This document shows, one piece after another, positions 29,073 to 37,356 of a stretch of 64,000 bases of DNA (positions are counted from its first letter, which is position 1; every line of letters begins with the position of its first letter). The translations under genes were made by a program, and so were the position numbers. The DNA comes from Sphingopyxis sp. OAS728. Lineage in GTDB: Bacteria; Pseudomonadota; Alphaproteobacteria; Sphingomonadales; Sphingomonadaceae. Under the pieces are notes generated by a model that worked only from the letters and a program-made list of their open reading frames with translations, searched no databases and was not told the origin of the DNA. Where the stretch lies: positions 2,976,001 through 3,040,000 of the forward strand of contig NZ_JADBDT010000001.1 in assembly GCF_014873485.1 (NCBI RefSeq), in the 5' to 3' direction.

Positions 29073-29144
29073 GGGGTGCAAGGCCCTTTCGCGCGGGTGG
29101 GATTGCGCGCCCCCTTAGCCAGCGCGGGCCGATAGGGGAAGGGG

Positions 29145-29912
29145 TTAAAGCCATCCCGCCGCGCGTAACTGCGGCATCATGTCGCGCGCGACGGGCGCTT
29201 CGTGATTTCCGGTCAGCGTGATGATCGCGGTACGGCCGTCGCGGCGCACCGCGACGACCGCGTCGCGTGCGACCCACCAGCTCCGATGGATACGCAGCCC
29301 GTCGGCTTCGCCAAGGCGTTCGATCGCGTCGCGCATCCGCATCAGGACCAGTTCCTCGCGGACCGCGCCGATGACGCGGACATAATGATCCTCGCCCTTC
29401 AGCGCGAGCACCGGCCCAAAGCCCGGAGGTAGCGGAAGCGTGGGCGGCGCGGGTGCGGGTAGAGGGGAAGGCGCGCGTTCCGACATGGCGGCGGCCGGAA
29501 CGGTGCGGCCGAAAACCGAGGCCATCACCACCGATGCGACGACCGCGATGACGACGATATAGAGGTACATCGTCCAGAAGCCGCGCCAGCGCAGCACCTC
29601 GGCAAAGGGCAGGCGCGTCACCATCATCGTCACGATCAGCGTGAGCGGCACGCTGGCGACGACGAGCGCCAGCAGCTTGCCGGCAAAATGCGGCAGCCCG
29701 GTCGCCTCGCACAGCCAGCCCGCCACGATGTTGGTCGGGCGGAAAAGCGCATAACCCGCGAGCAGCCAGATCACCCAGCTCAGCATGCGCTGCGCAGGTG
29801 GCGCGGCGAAAGTGCCGAATGGGCCGAGCAGCCCGACGAGCAGGCCGAGCGCGACCATCACCAATATTTCGATCGTCAGCCGCTTTGCCATGCCGCGTCT
29901 TGTGCGTGCCAT
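29145..29912 (-). CDS. Membrane-anchored LytTR-family DNA-binding protein
   Basis: The product (about 255 residues) has four probable transmembrane segments between residues 15 and 135, a proline-rich linker and a C-terminal LytTR domain (LKGEDHYVRVIGAVREE near 175, then IHRSWWVARDAVVAV). LytTR domains bind DNA direct repeats. The start is uncertain: 29912 or 29891 are both possible and neither has a strong ribosome-binding site. It is divergent from the DUF2306-like gene, which it may regulate. Confidence 0.83.
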   Translation of the reverse strand: MARTRRGMAKRLTIEILVMVALGLLVGLLGPFGTFAAPPAQRMLSWVIWLLAGYALFRPTNIVAGWLCEATGLPHFAGKLLALVVASVPLTLIVTMMVTRLPFAEVLRWRGFWTMYLYIVVIAVVASVVMASVFGRTVPAAAMSERAPSPLPAPAPPTLPLPPGFGPVLALKGEDHYVRVIGAVREELVLMRMRDAIERLGEADGLRIHRSWWVARDAVVAVRRDGRTAIITLTGNHEAPVARDMMPQLRAAGWL

Positions 29913-29943
29913 TTCACGAAGCGTCAATTGGCGAAGCGGCCTG

Positions 29944-29974
29944 TTTCGCGAAGAAATCCGCCGTTTTTGCGAAG
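29944..29974. promoter_or_regulatory. Direct repeat, candidate LytTR binding site
   Basis: TTTCGCGAAG (29944-29953) and TTTTGCGAAG (29965-29974) match at 9 of 10 bases with a 21-bp period, two helical turns. Two further CGAAG copies lie at 29917 and 29932. LytTR regulators bind tandem repeats of about this spacing. The site is in the gap between the LytTR gene and its divergent neighbour. Confidence 0.45.
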
Positions 29975-30039
29975 GGGCGATTGCGCGTGAACGGCCGGCG
30001 GGCAGGGGAGGCGCATCGATAGCCACAACAGGATTTCCC

Positions 30040-30525
30040 ATGACTGCCGCCCCCGCCAACTCCCTTCGCCGCATCGGCCTGATGGCCCTGCTCGTCCTCG
30101 GCGCGATCATCCTTGCGATCCTTGCCCGCTCCGTCACCGGCCCGTCGGACTATCGAACCCCGGCGTGGGCGATATGGGTCCACCTCGCGACGGTCGTCCC
30201 GGCACTGCCGCTCGGTGCCTGGCTGCTCTGGCGTCCGCGCAAGGGCGATAGCGCACACCGGATCGGCGGGCGCATCTGGGTGCTGCTGATGATCGTCACC
30301 GCGATCGACAGTTTCTGGATCCGCACGATCACCGGCGGCATCGGCCCGATCCATATCTTTTCGGTGGTGACGATCGTCCAGCTGCCGCGCGCGATCTGGT
30401 TCGCGAAAACGGGGCAGATCGAGCGCCACCAGCGGATCATGCGCGGCGTCTTTTTCGGGCTGATCGCGGCGGGCTTTTTCGCGATGGCCCCCGGCCGCAC
30501 GCTGTGGGCGCTTCTCTTCGGTTGA
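30040..30525 (+). CDS. DUF2306-like four-helix membrane protein
   Basis: The 161-residue protein has about four hydrophobic helices (residues 12-30, 48-66, 79-100, 135-155) and the DUF2306-type sequence HRIGGRIWVLLMIVTAIDSFWI followed by a short cytoplasmic ERHQRIMRG segment. The family has no known activity. It is divergent from a LytTR regulator whose gene is 127 bases away. The start MTAAPANSLRRIG is chosen because the preceding codons are not conserved in type. Confidence 0.75.
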   Translation: MTAAPANSLRRIGLMALLVLGAIILAILARSVTGPSDYRTPAWAIWVHLATVVPALPLGAWLLWRPRKGDSAHRIGGRIWVLLMIVTAIDSFWIRTITGGIGPIHIFSVVTIVQLPRAIWFAKTGQIERHQRIMRGVFFGLIAAGFFAMAPGRTLWALLFG

Positions 30526-30549
30526 ATGGACGGGGCGGTTGGGCCTAAA
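30522..30549 (+). promoter_or_regulatory. Probable nadE promoter giving a leaderless mRNA
   Basis: TTGAAT (30522-30527), a 16-base spacer and CCTAAA (30544-30549); the ATG follows after 9 bases without a ribosome-binding site. Confidence 0.45.
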
Positions 30550-30558
30550 CCCGCGCGC

Positions 30559-32247
30559 ATGACACAAGAGCTGACCATCGTCCTTTCGCAAATGACCCAG
30601 TCGGTCGGCGACCTTGCCGCCAATGCGCAGGCGATGCGCGACGTGCGCGCGCGGCACCCCGATGCCGACCTGATCCTCTACCCCGAGTTCCAGCTGATCG
30701 GCTATCCACCCGAGGATCTGGTGCTGAAACCCGCCCTCGCCGAACGTGCCGCGAAGCTGCTTGAAGAGCTGGCGGCCGATACCGCCGACGGCGGCCCGGC
30801 GATGCTCGTCGGTTCGGTCCAGCGCACGAAGGATGAGAATGGCGGCGACGCGCTCTATAATATCGTCGCCTTGCTCGACGGCGGCAAAATCGTCGCGACG
30901 CGGCGCAAGCATGAGCTGCCAAATTACGGCACCTTCGACGAGAAGCGTGTGTTCGTGCCCGGCCCGCTTCCCGATGTCGTCGAATGGCGCGGGGTGAAGC
31001 TGGGCCTGCCGATCTGCGAGGATGGCTGGTTGCCGAAGGTTTGCCGGCATCTGGCGGAGCAGGGCGCCGAGCTGCTGATTTCGGTCAACGGCAGCCCCTA
31101 TGAGATCGACAAGGACGAGCGGCGTCTGACGCAGGTGTTCGCGAGCCGCGTTGCCGAAACCTCACTGCCGGTCCTTTTCCTCAACCGCATCGGCGGGCAG
31201 GACGAGATCGTCTTCGACGGCTGCTCGTTCGTGCTCAACGGCGACGGGACGACCGCGCACCGGCTGATCGACTGGAAGCCCGAGGAGCGGGTGACGCGCT
31301 GGACGAAGGGCGCCCCAAATGTCGAGGGGGGCGGCTGGACGTGCGAGGCGGGCGCGATCGCCGAATGGGAGGCGCATCCGGCGGACATTTATAGCGCGAT
31401 GATCGTTTCCTTACGCGACTATGTCGAGCGCAACCGCTTCCCCGGCGTCGTGCTCGGGCTGTCGGGCGGGATCGATTCGGCGATCTGCGCCGCGATCGCC
31501 GCCGACGCGCTGGGGCCGGACAAGGTCTGGTGCGTGATGCTGCCGAGCCGTTTCACCAGCCAGTCGAGCCTCGACGATGCCGCGGGCTGCGCGGCGATGA
31601 TCGGGTGCCGGCTCGACACGATCCCGATCGTGCCCGCTGTCGAGGCGTTCGACCAGATGCTCGCGGGCAGCTTTGCCGACAAAGACGTCGACATCACCGA
31701 GGAGAATGTCCAGTCGCGCATCCGCGGCGTGACGCTGATGGCGCTCAGCAACAAATTCGGGCCGATGCTGCTGACGACGGGCAACAAGAGCGAGATGAGC
31801 GTCGGCTATGCGACGATCTATGGCGACATGGCGGGCGGCTATAACCCGCTGAAGGATGCCTATAAAATGACGGTGTTTGCCGTCGCGAAGTGGCGCAATG
31901 AGAATGTGCCGCGATTGTCGCGCAACCCGGTGGCGCCGGTGATGCCCGATACGATCATTACCAAGCCGCCGAGCGCCGAACTGCGCCCCGACCAGAAGGA
32001 CGAGGACAGCCTGCCGCCCTACGCCGAGCTCGACCGCATGCTCCACATGCTCGTCGAGGAGGAGGCGAGCGTCGACGACGTCGTCGCACGATATGGCTTC
32101 GACCGCGATGCGGTGGTGCGGATCGAGCGGCTGCTGATGCTTGCCGAATATAAGCGCCGTCAGGCGCCGCCGGGGGTCAAGCTGTCGACGCGCAATTTCG
32201 GACGCGACCGGCGCTATCCGATCACGCATGGGTTCCGGACGGGATAG
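30559..32247 (+). CDS. nadE: Glutamine-dependent NAD+ synthetase
   Basis: The 562-residue enzyme joins an N-terminal nitrilase-type glutaminase (Glu in YPEFQLIGYPP near residue 42, Cys in LGLPICEDGW near 151) to a C-terminal synthetase with the P-loop LGLSGGIDSA near 297. It converts deamido-NAD to NAD. TTGNKSEMSVGY near 410 is also conserved. The ATG at 30559 fits the conserved N-terminus; no Shine-Dalgarno sequence is visible. Confidence 0.95.
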   Translation: MTQELTIVLSQMTQSVGDLAANAQAMRDVRARHPDADLILYPEFQLIGYPPEDLVLKPALAERAAKLLEELAADTADGGPAMLVGSVQRTKDENGGDALYNIVALLDGGKIVATRRKHELPNYGTFDEKRVFVPGPLPDVVEWRGVKLGLPICEDGWLPKVCRHLAEQGAELLISVNGSPYEIDKDERRLTQVFASRVAETSLPVLFLNRIGGQDEIVFDGCSFVLNGDGTTAHRLIDWKPEERVTRWTKGAPNVEGGGWTCEAGAIAEWEAHPADIYSAMIVSLRDYVERNRFPGVVLGLSGGIDSAICAAIAADALGPDKVWCVMLPSRFTSQSSLDDAAGCAAMIGCRLDTIPIVPAVEAFDQMLAGSFADKDVDITEENVQSRIRGVTLMALSNKFGPMLLTTGNKSEMSVGYATIYGDMAGGYNPLKDAYKMTVFAVAKWRNENVPRLSRNPVAPVMPDTIITKPPSAELRPDQKDEDSLPPYAELDRMLHMLVEEEASVDDVVARYGFDRDAVVRIERLLMLAEYKRRQAPPGVKLSTRNFGRDRRYPITHGFRTG

Positions 32248-32259
32248 GGGGAGAGGCGG

Positions 32260-32679
32260 ATGGGTCTGTTGGGTCGAAAGGCGCCGCCGGAAAGGGCGGG
32301 GCAGGTGCTCGATATCTTGCGCGTCACCGTCGCGCTGCTCATCCTGATCCACGGCGTGTACCGGCTCGCGGCGGGCCTCGTTGCACCGTTTGGTCTCTGG
32401 CTGGACGGCCTTGGCTTTCCCTTCGGTTATGGCTGGGCGATGGCGGTGACGCTGTACGAACTCGTCGGCCCGGCGCTGATGCTGGCGCGCCGCTGGACGA
32501 GCCTCGCCGCGCTCGGCCATGCTTTCATCCTGACGCTCGGCATGATCCTCGTCCACCTGCCCGCGGGCTGGTTCGTCGTCGGCGGCGGACGCAACGGGAT
32601 GGAATATAGCGTCCTGTTGATCGTTTCGCTGCTCGCGATCGCTTGGGCCTATTGGCCGCCGCGGCGCGGGCCGGGCTGA
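32260..32679 (+). CDS. DoxX-family integral membrane protein
   Basis: A 139-residue membrane protein with about four hydrophobic helices and DoxX-like features: an N-terminal LRVTVALLILIHGVYRL and a central GLGFPFGYGWAMAVTLYELVGP. DoxX proteins are membrane components of unclear activity. It follows nadE by 12 bases with GGGGGAGAGG before the ATG, so both are probably co-transcribed. Confidence 0.78.
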   Translation: MGLLGRKAPPERAGQVLDILRVTVALLILIHGVYRLAAGLVAPFGLWLDGLGFPFGYGWAMAVTLYELVGPALMLARRWTSLAALGHAFILTLGMILVHLPAGWFVVGGGRNGMEYSVLLIVSLLAIAWAYWPPRRGPG

Positions 32680-32683
32680 CCGC

Positions 32684-32887
32684 GTGGCGAACTGGCTCAC
32701 CGGGATCGGCTATGTGCTGTCGATCGTCAGCGTGGCGTTGCTCGCGTGGGTCGCGTGGCCCGCGCCCGAAGAGGATCGCGCGCTGGTGGGCGCGGTGATC
32801 GCGGGGGCCGCGCTGTCGGTCGTCGGCATGGCGCTGCGCTGGGCCGCGCACATCGTCCAGAACCGCAGGATTGCCGAAGACGACTGA
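32684..32887 (+). CDS. Small two-helix membrane protein
   Basis: A 67-residue protein with two hydrophobic helices (residues about 6-25 and 36-52) and a charged tail. It starts with GTG, 4 bases after the DoxX-like gene, with which it may be co-translated. I do not recognise its family. Coding potential is supported by tight packing and a plausible membrane topology only. Confidence 0.6.
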   Translation: MANWLTGIGYVLSIVSVALLAWVAWPAPEEDRALVGAVIAGAALSVVGMALRWAAHIVQNRRIAEDD

Positions 32888-32912
32888 CGGCAGCGGAATA
32901 TGCGGTTATAGG
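32884..32912 (+). promoter_or_regulatory. Probable gltX promoter giving a leaderless mRNA
   Basis: CTGACG (32884-32889), a 17-base spacer and TATAGG (32907-32912); the ATG at 32921 begins 8 bases later. No ribosome-binding site is present. Confidence 0.5.
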
Positions 32913-32920
32913 CGCGCGTC

Positions 32921-34231
32921 ATGACCGTCGTTACCCGTTTCGCTCCGTCGCCGACCGGCACCCTGCATGTCGGCAATGTCCGCACCGCGCTCCACAATTG
33001 GCTGTGGGCGCGGAAGCATGGCGGGCGCTTCCTGCTGCGCATCGACGACACCGATCTCGAACGGTCGAAAGAGGAATATGTCGATGGCATCCGCGCCGAC
33101 CTCGCCTGGCTCGGGTTCGACATCGACGGCGAGGAGCGCCAGTCGGCGCGATTCGCGCTCTATGAGGCCGAGTTCGAAAAGCTGAAGGCGGCGGGGCGCG
33201 TCTACGCCTGTTACGAGACGCCCGAAGAACTCGATATTCGCCGCAAGATATTGCTCTCGCGCGGGCTGCCGCCGGTTTATGAGCGCAAGCCCGCCGATGC
33301 GCCGGTCCCCGAGGGCGTCGCGCCGCACTGGCGCTTTCGCCTCGATCATGACGCCGCGATCGAGTGGGTCGACATGGTCCGCGGGCCGCAGCATTTCGAA
33401 CCGAAGACGATGTCCGACCCGGTGGTTCGCCGCGCCGACGGCAGCTGGCTCTATCTGCTGCCGAGCGTGATCGACGATATCGCGATGGGGATCACGCATG
33501 TCGTGCGCGGCGAGGACCATGTGTCGAACACCGCTTCGCAGATCCAGATGTTCGAAGCGCTTGGCGCGGCGCCGCCGGCCTTTGCGCATGAGGCTCTGCT
33601 CGTCGGGACCGAGGGCAAATTGTCGAAGCGGCTGGGTTCGCTCGGAATGGCCAGCCTGCGCGACGAGGGCATCGAACCGATCGCGCTCGTCGCATTGCTC
33701 GCGCGGCTCGGGACGAGCGATCCGGTCGAGCCGGTGACGCACGTCGCCCCGCTGATCGAAAGCATCGATTTCGCGCGTTTCGGCCGCGCCCCGGCGCGTT
33801 TTGACGAGGCCGAGCTCGCGCTGCTCAACCAGAAGATATTGCACCACACCGATCACGGGGCGGTTGCGGACCGCCTGCCCGCTGCGATCGGCGAAGCGCG
33901 CTGGCATGCGATTCGACCGAACCTGATGACGGTGACCGAGGCAGCCGAGTGGGTGCCGGTGTTCGACGGGCCTTTCATCGCTCCCGCGGTTGAAGAGGCC
34001 GACCGCGCAGTGCTCGCAGCGGCGGCGGCCGCGGCGCCCGGCGTCGATTGGGCCGCCGATCCCTGGCACGCGCTGACCAGCGCCGTGAAAGAGACAACGG
34101 GGGCGAAGGGCCGTGCGCTGTTCCTGCCGCTGCGCCGCGCGCTGACGGGGCGCGACCATGGGCCTGACATGGCCGAACTGCTGCCGCTGATCGACAAGGA
34201 TCAGGCGGTGGCACGGCTTTCCGCCACTTAA
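32921..34231 (+). CDS. gltX: Glutamate--tRNA ligase
   Basis: A 436-residue class I synthetase with the HIGH-type motif PSPTGTLHVGNVRTAL near residues 8-23 and the KMSKS-type KLSKRLGS near 233. It is shorter than the common 470-490 residue GluRS because the C-terminal anticodon domain is compact. Many alphaproteobacteria carry two GluRS copies; whether this is the tRNA-Glu or tRNA-Gln charging form cannot be told from sequence alone. Confidence 0.92.
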   Translation: MTVVTRFAPSPTGTLHVGNVRTALHNWLWARKHGGRFLLRIDDTDLERSKEEYVDGIRADLAWLGFDIDGEERQSARFALYEAEFEKLKAAGRVYACYETPEELDIRRKILLSRGLPPVYERKPADAPVPEGVAPHWRFRLDHDAAIEWVDMVRGPQHFEPKTMSDPVVRRADGSWLYLLPSVIDDIAMGITHVVRGEDHVSNTASQIQMFEALGAAPPAFAHEALLVGTEGKLSKRLGSLGMASLRDEGIEPIALVALLARLGTSDPVEPVTHVAPLIESIDFARFGRAPARFDEAELALLNQKILHHTDHGAVADRLPAAIGEARWHAIRPNLMTVTEAAEWVPVFDGPFIAPAVEEADRAVLAAAAAAAPGVDWAADPWHALTSAVKETTGAKGRALFLPLRRALTGRDHGPDMAELLPLIDKDQAVARLSAT

Positions 34232-34271
34232 CGAGCCGTTGTGAGCTTGCTTACTGATTCGCTTGACATGA

Positions 34272-34295
34272 GACGTAATGTTATAATATCACGTC
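34272..34295. promoter_or_regulatory. Zur-box-like palindrome before the tonB gene
   Basis: The 24-bp element has outer arms GACGT and ACGTC and core AATGTTATAATATCAC; 20 of 24 positions are symmetric about its centre. The core is the same 16-base string I recall from the E. coli znu Zur operator. It lies 70 bases before the tonB start and encloses a TATAAT hexamer (34282-34287). Confidence 0.65.
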
Positions 34296-34364
34296 AGTCT
34301 GACCTGGCCGATAGCAGCGGTCGGAACGCGGCGGGGCCGGGTCATCGAGGCAAGGAGAGAGGCC

Positions 34365-35102
34365 ATGACCCTGATACCCCTGATTTCGGCTATCGTAGCC
34401 GCGCCCGAGGCGACCATCGCGCCGGCCGGATCGGCGGCGCCGCTGTCCCGCACCAGCTATGGAAGCGATAATCGTCACCACCCGGTCGCGGCGCTGTTTG
34501 CGGTGGGGCTGCCCGCCGCGTTGGTTGTCGCCGTCGCGCTGTCGCCGATGATCGTTCAGACGATTCCCGAATCCGAACCACAGGTCTGGAAGCCGATCAC
34601 GCTTGAGAAGCCCAAGCCCCCCGAACCGCAACCCGATGCCAAACCACAGGACCAGCCGACGAAAACCGTGATCGCAGCGACCAAGTCGCCCCTGCCGCCG
34701 GTCAGTCAGGATCCGCCTGTCGGCCGTACCGACGAGCCCTATATCCTGCCGGCAGGCACCGGCACGGGAATGACCGTGCCCCAAATCATCGATCCGCCCG
34801 TGCAGCCCCCCAAGCTGGTGCTCGCGCGGCTCGACGAGCGTTATGCGGGTCTCTTCCAGCCCGATTATCCGGCGCGCGCGCAGCGCGAAGGAATCGAGGG
34901 CGTCGCGGTCGTCCGTGTGCTGATCGGCACGGACGGACGGGTGAAGGCGGTCGAGCTTGTCAGCGCCGACGATCCGGCATTTTTCGAGGCGACGAAACGG
35001 CGGGCGCTGACCAAGTGGCGCTTCAAGGCGGCGACGCGCGGTGGGGTGCCCGAGGAAAGCTGGAAGGAAATGCGCGTCCGCTTCGAGATCAAGAACGCCT
35101 AG
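34365..35102 (+). CDS. tonB: Energy-transducing TonB-family protein
   Basis: The 245-residue protein has a cytoplasmic N-terminus, one transmembrane helix near residues 40-62, a proline/lysine-rich periplasmic spacer (EKPKPPEPQPDAKPQ and following) and a C-terminal TonB domain from about 165 (YPARAQREGIEGVAVVRVLIGTDGRV). TonB couples the proton gradient to outer-membrane receptors. No exbB or exbD is adjacent. AAGGAGA precedes the ATG. The Zur-like operator upstream suggests a role in zinc uptake. Confidence 0.87.
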   Translation: MTLIPLISAIVAAPEATIAPAGSAAPLSRTSYGSDNRHHPVAALFAVGLPAALVVAVALSPMIVQTIPESEPQVWKPITLEKPKPPEPQPDAKPQDQPTKTVIAATKSPLPPVSQDPPVGRTDEPYILPAGTGTGMTVPQIIDPPVQPPKLVLARLDERYAGLFQPDYPARAQREGIEGVAVVRVLIGTDGRVKAVELVSADDPAFFEATKRRALTKWRFKAATRGGVPEESWKEMRVRFEIKNA

Positions 35103-35122
35103 GGCATAACCCGACCCCTCCC

Positions 35123-35158
35123 GGACGGGCGGCCGATGTGCCGCCCGTCCTTCCTTTT
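35123..35158 (+). terminator. Terminator after tonB
   Basis: An 11-bp perfect stem, GGACGGGCGGC (35123-35133) with GCCGCCCGTCC (35140-35150), a 6-base loop, then TTCCTTTT. Confidence 0.8.
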
Positions 35159-35160
35159 GC

Positions 35161-35166
35161 TTGACA
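35161..35166 (+). promoter_or_regulatory. Possible -35 element for rpmG
   Basis: A perfect TTGACA stands directly after the tonB terminator, about 150 bases before rpmG. The -10 hexamer at the right distance (near 35184) is weak, so the promoter is only tentative. Confidence 0.3.
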
Positions 35167-35318
35167 GAAAGGCCGAATCCCGCCAAAGGCGCCCGGATAT
35201 TGAAGGGCGGCGCGGCGTCGCGCGGCCCTTTCATGTTTTTCACACCACGTCGGGGCCCTAGTCCCGCCGCATCCTTCGGACCTCCGGTGGATGTGCAGTT
35301 ATTTCGAGGAACAGGGCC

Positions 35319-35486
35319 ATGGCCAAGCCGACGACCGTCAAGATCAAGCTGGTGAGCACCGCCGACACGGGCTTTTTCTATGTCACGAAAAAGAACCCGC
35401 GCACGATGACCGAGAAGATGTCGGTGCGTAAGTACGATCCGCGTGTCCGCAAGCACGTCGAGTTCAAGGAAGCCAAGATCAAGTGA
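35319..35486 (+). CDS. rpmG: 50S ribosomal protein L33, zinc-independent form
   Basis: A 55-residue protein starting [20 protein letters not shown] and ending EFKEAKIK, the L33 signature. It lacks the CxxC pairs of zinc-binding L33, as usual for the C-minus form. TCGAGGAACAGGGCC precedes the ATG. It is monocistronic, between two terminators. Confidence 0.94.
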   Translation: MAKPTTVKIKLVSTADTGFFYVTKKNPRTMTEKMSVRKYDPRVRKHVEFKEAKIK

Positions 35487-35528
35487 TGCATTTCCCCGTG
35501 CGCTGAAAGCGCGTGGGACGGAAATGCG

Positions 35529-35553
35529 TCATCCCGGCGAAGGCTGGGATCCC
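35529..35553. repeat. Short dispersed palindrome, ATCCCGGC/GCTGGGAT type
   Basis: ATCCCGGC (35531-35538) pairs with GCTGGGAT (35543-35550) with one G-T pair, within a string beginning GTCATCCCGGCGAAGG. I recall this string as a common intergenic repeat in sphingomonad genomes; it lies just before the rpmG terminator. Confidence 0.55.
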
Positions 35554-35554
35554 G

Positions 35555-35581
35555 AAGGGCGGCGATTGCGCCGCCCTTTTT
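35555..35581 (+). terminator. Terminator after rpmG
   Basis: A 10-bp stem AAGGGCGGCG (35555-35564) with CGCCGCCCTT (35569-35578), loop ATTG, followed by a T-run. Confidence 0.85.
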
Positions 35582-35623
35582 GCGTGCGCGTCTCAGGCTT
35601 GCCTTTCATTCCGGGCATGGACG

Positions 35624-35944
35624 TCAAAAATCGTTTTTCTCCATAGGAAGAATCGGATTGCGGCGTCGCCTTCGCCAGAATCCGATGCATAGACTGCCGA
35701 GCACCAGCGCAGGCGCCGACCAATAAAGAGCGAAGAGCGACCAAGCGTAGCCGTCGCCACCGAGCAATTGGAGGCTATGACCCAATTTGGTGTAAAGGCA
35801 GCGCCTATGGCATTGAAAGCCATAGGCCTCGGGCCAACCGATTTTACCGGAAAGCCACGTTTCGATTCCCACGAAGGCGAAGATCAGGACGATCGTGCCC
35901 ACGGCGATGGCCCAGAAGCGGGCCGCTCCAATTGCGGCGTGCAT
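35624..35944 (-). CDS. Hypothetical membrane protein
   Basis: The 106-residue product from the ATG at 35944 (a TTG at 35995 would add 17 residues and overlap the divK-like gene) has about three hydrophobic helices: residues 8-28, 58-80 and the segment before a basic tail (FWRRRRRNPILPM). Three cysteines lie in the QCHRRCLY region. I do not recognise the family. It lies downstream of the divK-like gene on the same strand and its base composition is lower in GC than its neighbours. Confidence 0.5.
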   Translation of the reverse strand: MHAAIGAARFWAIAVGTIVLIFAFVGIETWLSGKIGWPEAYGFQCHRRCLYTKLGHSLQLLGGDGYAWSLFALYWSAPALVLGSLCIGFWRRRRRNPILPMEKNDF

Positions 35945-35987
35945 TGATCGCAATTCCGAAAAGCTGCTCAAGCGCTTTCGCCGATCG

Positions 35988-36350
35988 TCAAGCAAACGCC
36001 CCGACGCTCTCGATAAACTTGATCACGGAAATCGGCTTCGAGACATAGGCTTCGGCACCCGCCGCCTTGATCTGCTCCTCGTCGCCCTTCCCCGCATAGG
36101 CGGTGACCGCCATGATCGGTACCGCGCGCAAGGTCAGGTCGGCCTTCATCTGGCCGATCAGTTCGAGTCCGCTGACATGCGGCAACTGGATATCCATGAT
36201 GATCAGGTCGGGCGACACCTCGTGCGCCTTCGCCAGCGCCTCGCGGCCGTCGCGCACGGGATGCGCACTATATCCGTGGGCGTTGAGCAGATCGCAGAAC
36301 AGGCGCAGGTTAAGCTCATTATCTTCAACGACCAGGATGGTCTTGCCCAT
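35988..36350 (-). CDS. divK: Single-domain response regulator, DivK-like
   Basis: The 120-residue protein is one receiver domain: MGKTILVVEDNELNLRLF at the N-terminus with acidic pocket residues near 9-10, the phosphoacceptor Asp in DLIIMDIQLPHVSG near 53, Thr/Ser in VTAYAGKGDEE near 84 and Lys in YVSKPIS near 106. The sequence is of DivK type, the Caulobacter cell-cycle regulator controlling PleC/DivJ. In that species pleD lies nearby; here no partner kinase is adjacent. Confidence 0.83.
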   Translation of the reverse strand: MGKTILVVEDNELNLRLFCDLLNAHGYSAHPVRDGREALAKAHEVSPDLIIMDIQLPHVSGLELIGQMKADLTLRAVPIMAVTAYAGKGDEEQIKAAGAEAYVSKPISVIKFIESVGAFA

Positions 36351-36439
36351 GTTGCTTGTCTTCCCCACCTTGCATCCGCGCACCGTTTAGGCGAATCGGC
36401 CGCACGACACAATTGCATCGCGATGAAGGGACTTACGAC

Positions 36440-36703
36440 TTGAAGGACGGCGATGCCGCGCTGGCGCTTCAGGCGCTCGGCTGGATCTTGAGCGACGAAC
36501 CGCGCGCCGAAAGGCTGCTCGGCCTGACCGGGCTCGCGCCCGACGAACTGCGCGCTTCGCTCGGCGAGCAGGCGACGCTTGCGGCGATCCTGTCGTTCCT
36601 CACGGGCCATGAAAACGACCTTGTCGCCTGCGCCGATGCGTTGCAGGTGCCGCCTGCCAGCATCGCCGCCGCGGCGCAGAGACTCGAAGGAACCACCGCA
36701 TGA
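36440..36703 (+). CDS. DUF3572-family small protein
   Basis: The 87-residue protein starts with TTG at 36440; GAAGGGA lies 8 bases before it, deciding the start. The sequence ALQALGWILSDEPRAERLLGLTGLAPDELR matches the DUF3572 family of alphaproteobacteria, short helical proteins without known activity. It is divergent from the divK-like gene, a recurrent neighbour pairing, and overlaps the HAD gene by 4 bases. Confidence 0.8.
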   Translation: MKDGDAALALQALGWILSDEPRAERLLGLTGLAPDELRASLGEQATLAAILSFLTGHENDLVACADALQVPPASIAAAAQRLEGTTA

Positions 36704-37341
36704 ACCGACCGCTCGTCATAACCGATTGCGACGAGGTGCTGATGCACATGGTCGTGCCCTTCGCCGAATGGGTCGACGCCGAACATGGTGTGATTTTCCG
36801 CATCGAGGATGCGAGCTTCGCCAATGCGCTGAAGCGCAAGGAATGCGGCACGCCGCTCGAAGCGGCCGAGGTATGGCCGTTGCTCGACGGCTTTTTCCGC
36901 AAGGAAATGACGCGGCAATATCCGATCGCCGGCGCGCTCGCGGCGATGGCGGCGATTGGCGCCGAGGCCGATATCGTCGTGCTGACCAATGTCGGCCCCG
37001 AGCACCAGCAGGCACGGATCGAGCAACTCGCGCTCCACGATTTTCACGCGCCCGTCATTGGTAGCCGCGGCGGCAAGGGCGAGCCGGTGCGTCGCCTGAT
37101 CGAAGAATATCAACCGTCGGTCGCGGTGTTCATCGACGATCTGGCCGGTCATCATCAATCGGTCGCGCATGAGGCGCCCGACGTGTGGCGGTTGCATCTC
37201 GTCGGCGAGCCCGCGATCGCGGACAAGATTGCGCCGTCGCCCTTTGCCCATGCGCGAATCGACGATTGGAAAGAGGCGCAGCGCTGGATATTGGCGCGCC
37301 TTGCCGAAAACATCCCCGCCCCGGCCCCCGAACCGGTCTAA
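36700..37341 (+). CDS. HAD-superfamily hydrolase
   Basis: The 213-residue protein has HAD motif I ITDCDEVLMHM near residues 7-17, motif II VVLTNVG near 96 and motif IV with VFIDDLAGHHQSV near 147. The first aspartate is in DCDEV, where the fold usually has DxDxT/V, so it is probably catalytic. Substrate unknown. The ATG overlaps the end of the DUF3572 gene. Confidence 0.8.
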   Translation: MNRPLVITDCDEVLMHMVVPFAEWVDAEHGVIFRIEDASFANALKRKECGTPLEAAEVWPLLDGFFRKEMTRQYPIAGALAAMAAIGAEADIVVLTNVGPEHQQARIEQLALHDFHAPVIGSRGGKGEPVRRLIEEYQPSVAVFIDDLAGHHQSVAHEAPDVWRLHLVGEPAIADKIAPSPFAHARIDDWKEAQRWILARLAENIPAPAPEPV

Positions 37342-37356
37342 TCAAGGAAACGCCCC

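Noticed and set aside
29072..29081. TTG start of prs at 29081
   Set aside because: The AAGGG site is only two bases from it; the ATG at 29072 has proper spacing and matches the family N-terminus.
34263..34287. TTGACA and TATAAT as a normal tonB promoter
   Set aside because: Their spacing is only 13 bases; the TATAAT belongs to the Zur-like palindrome.
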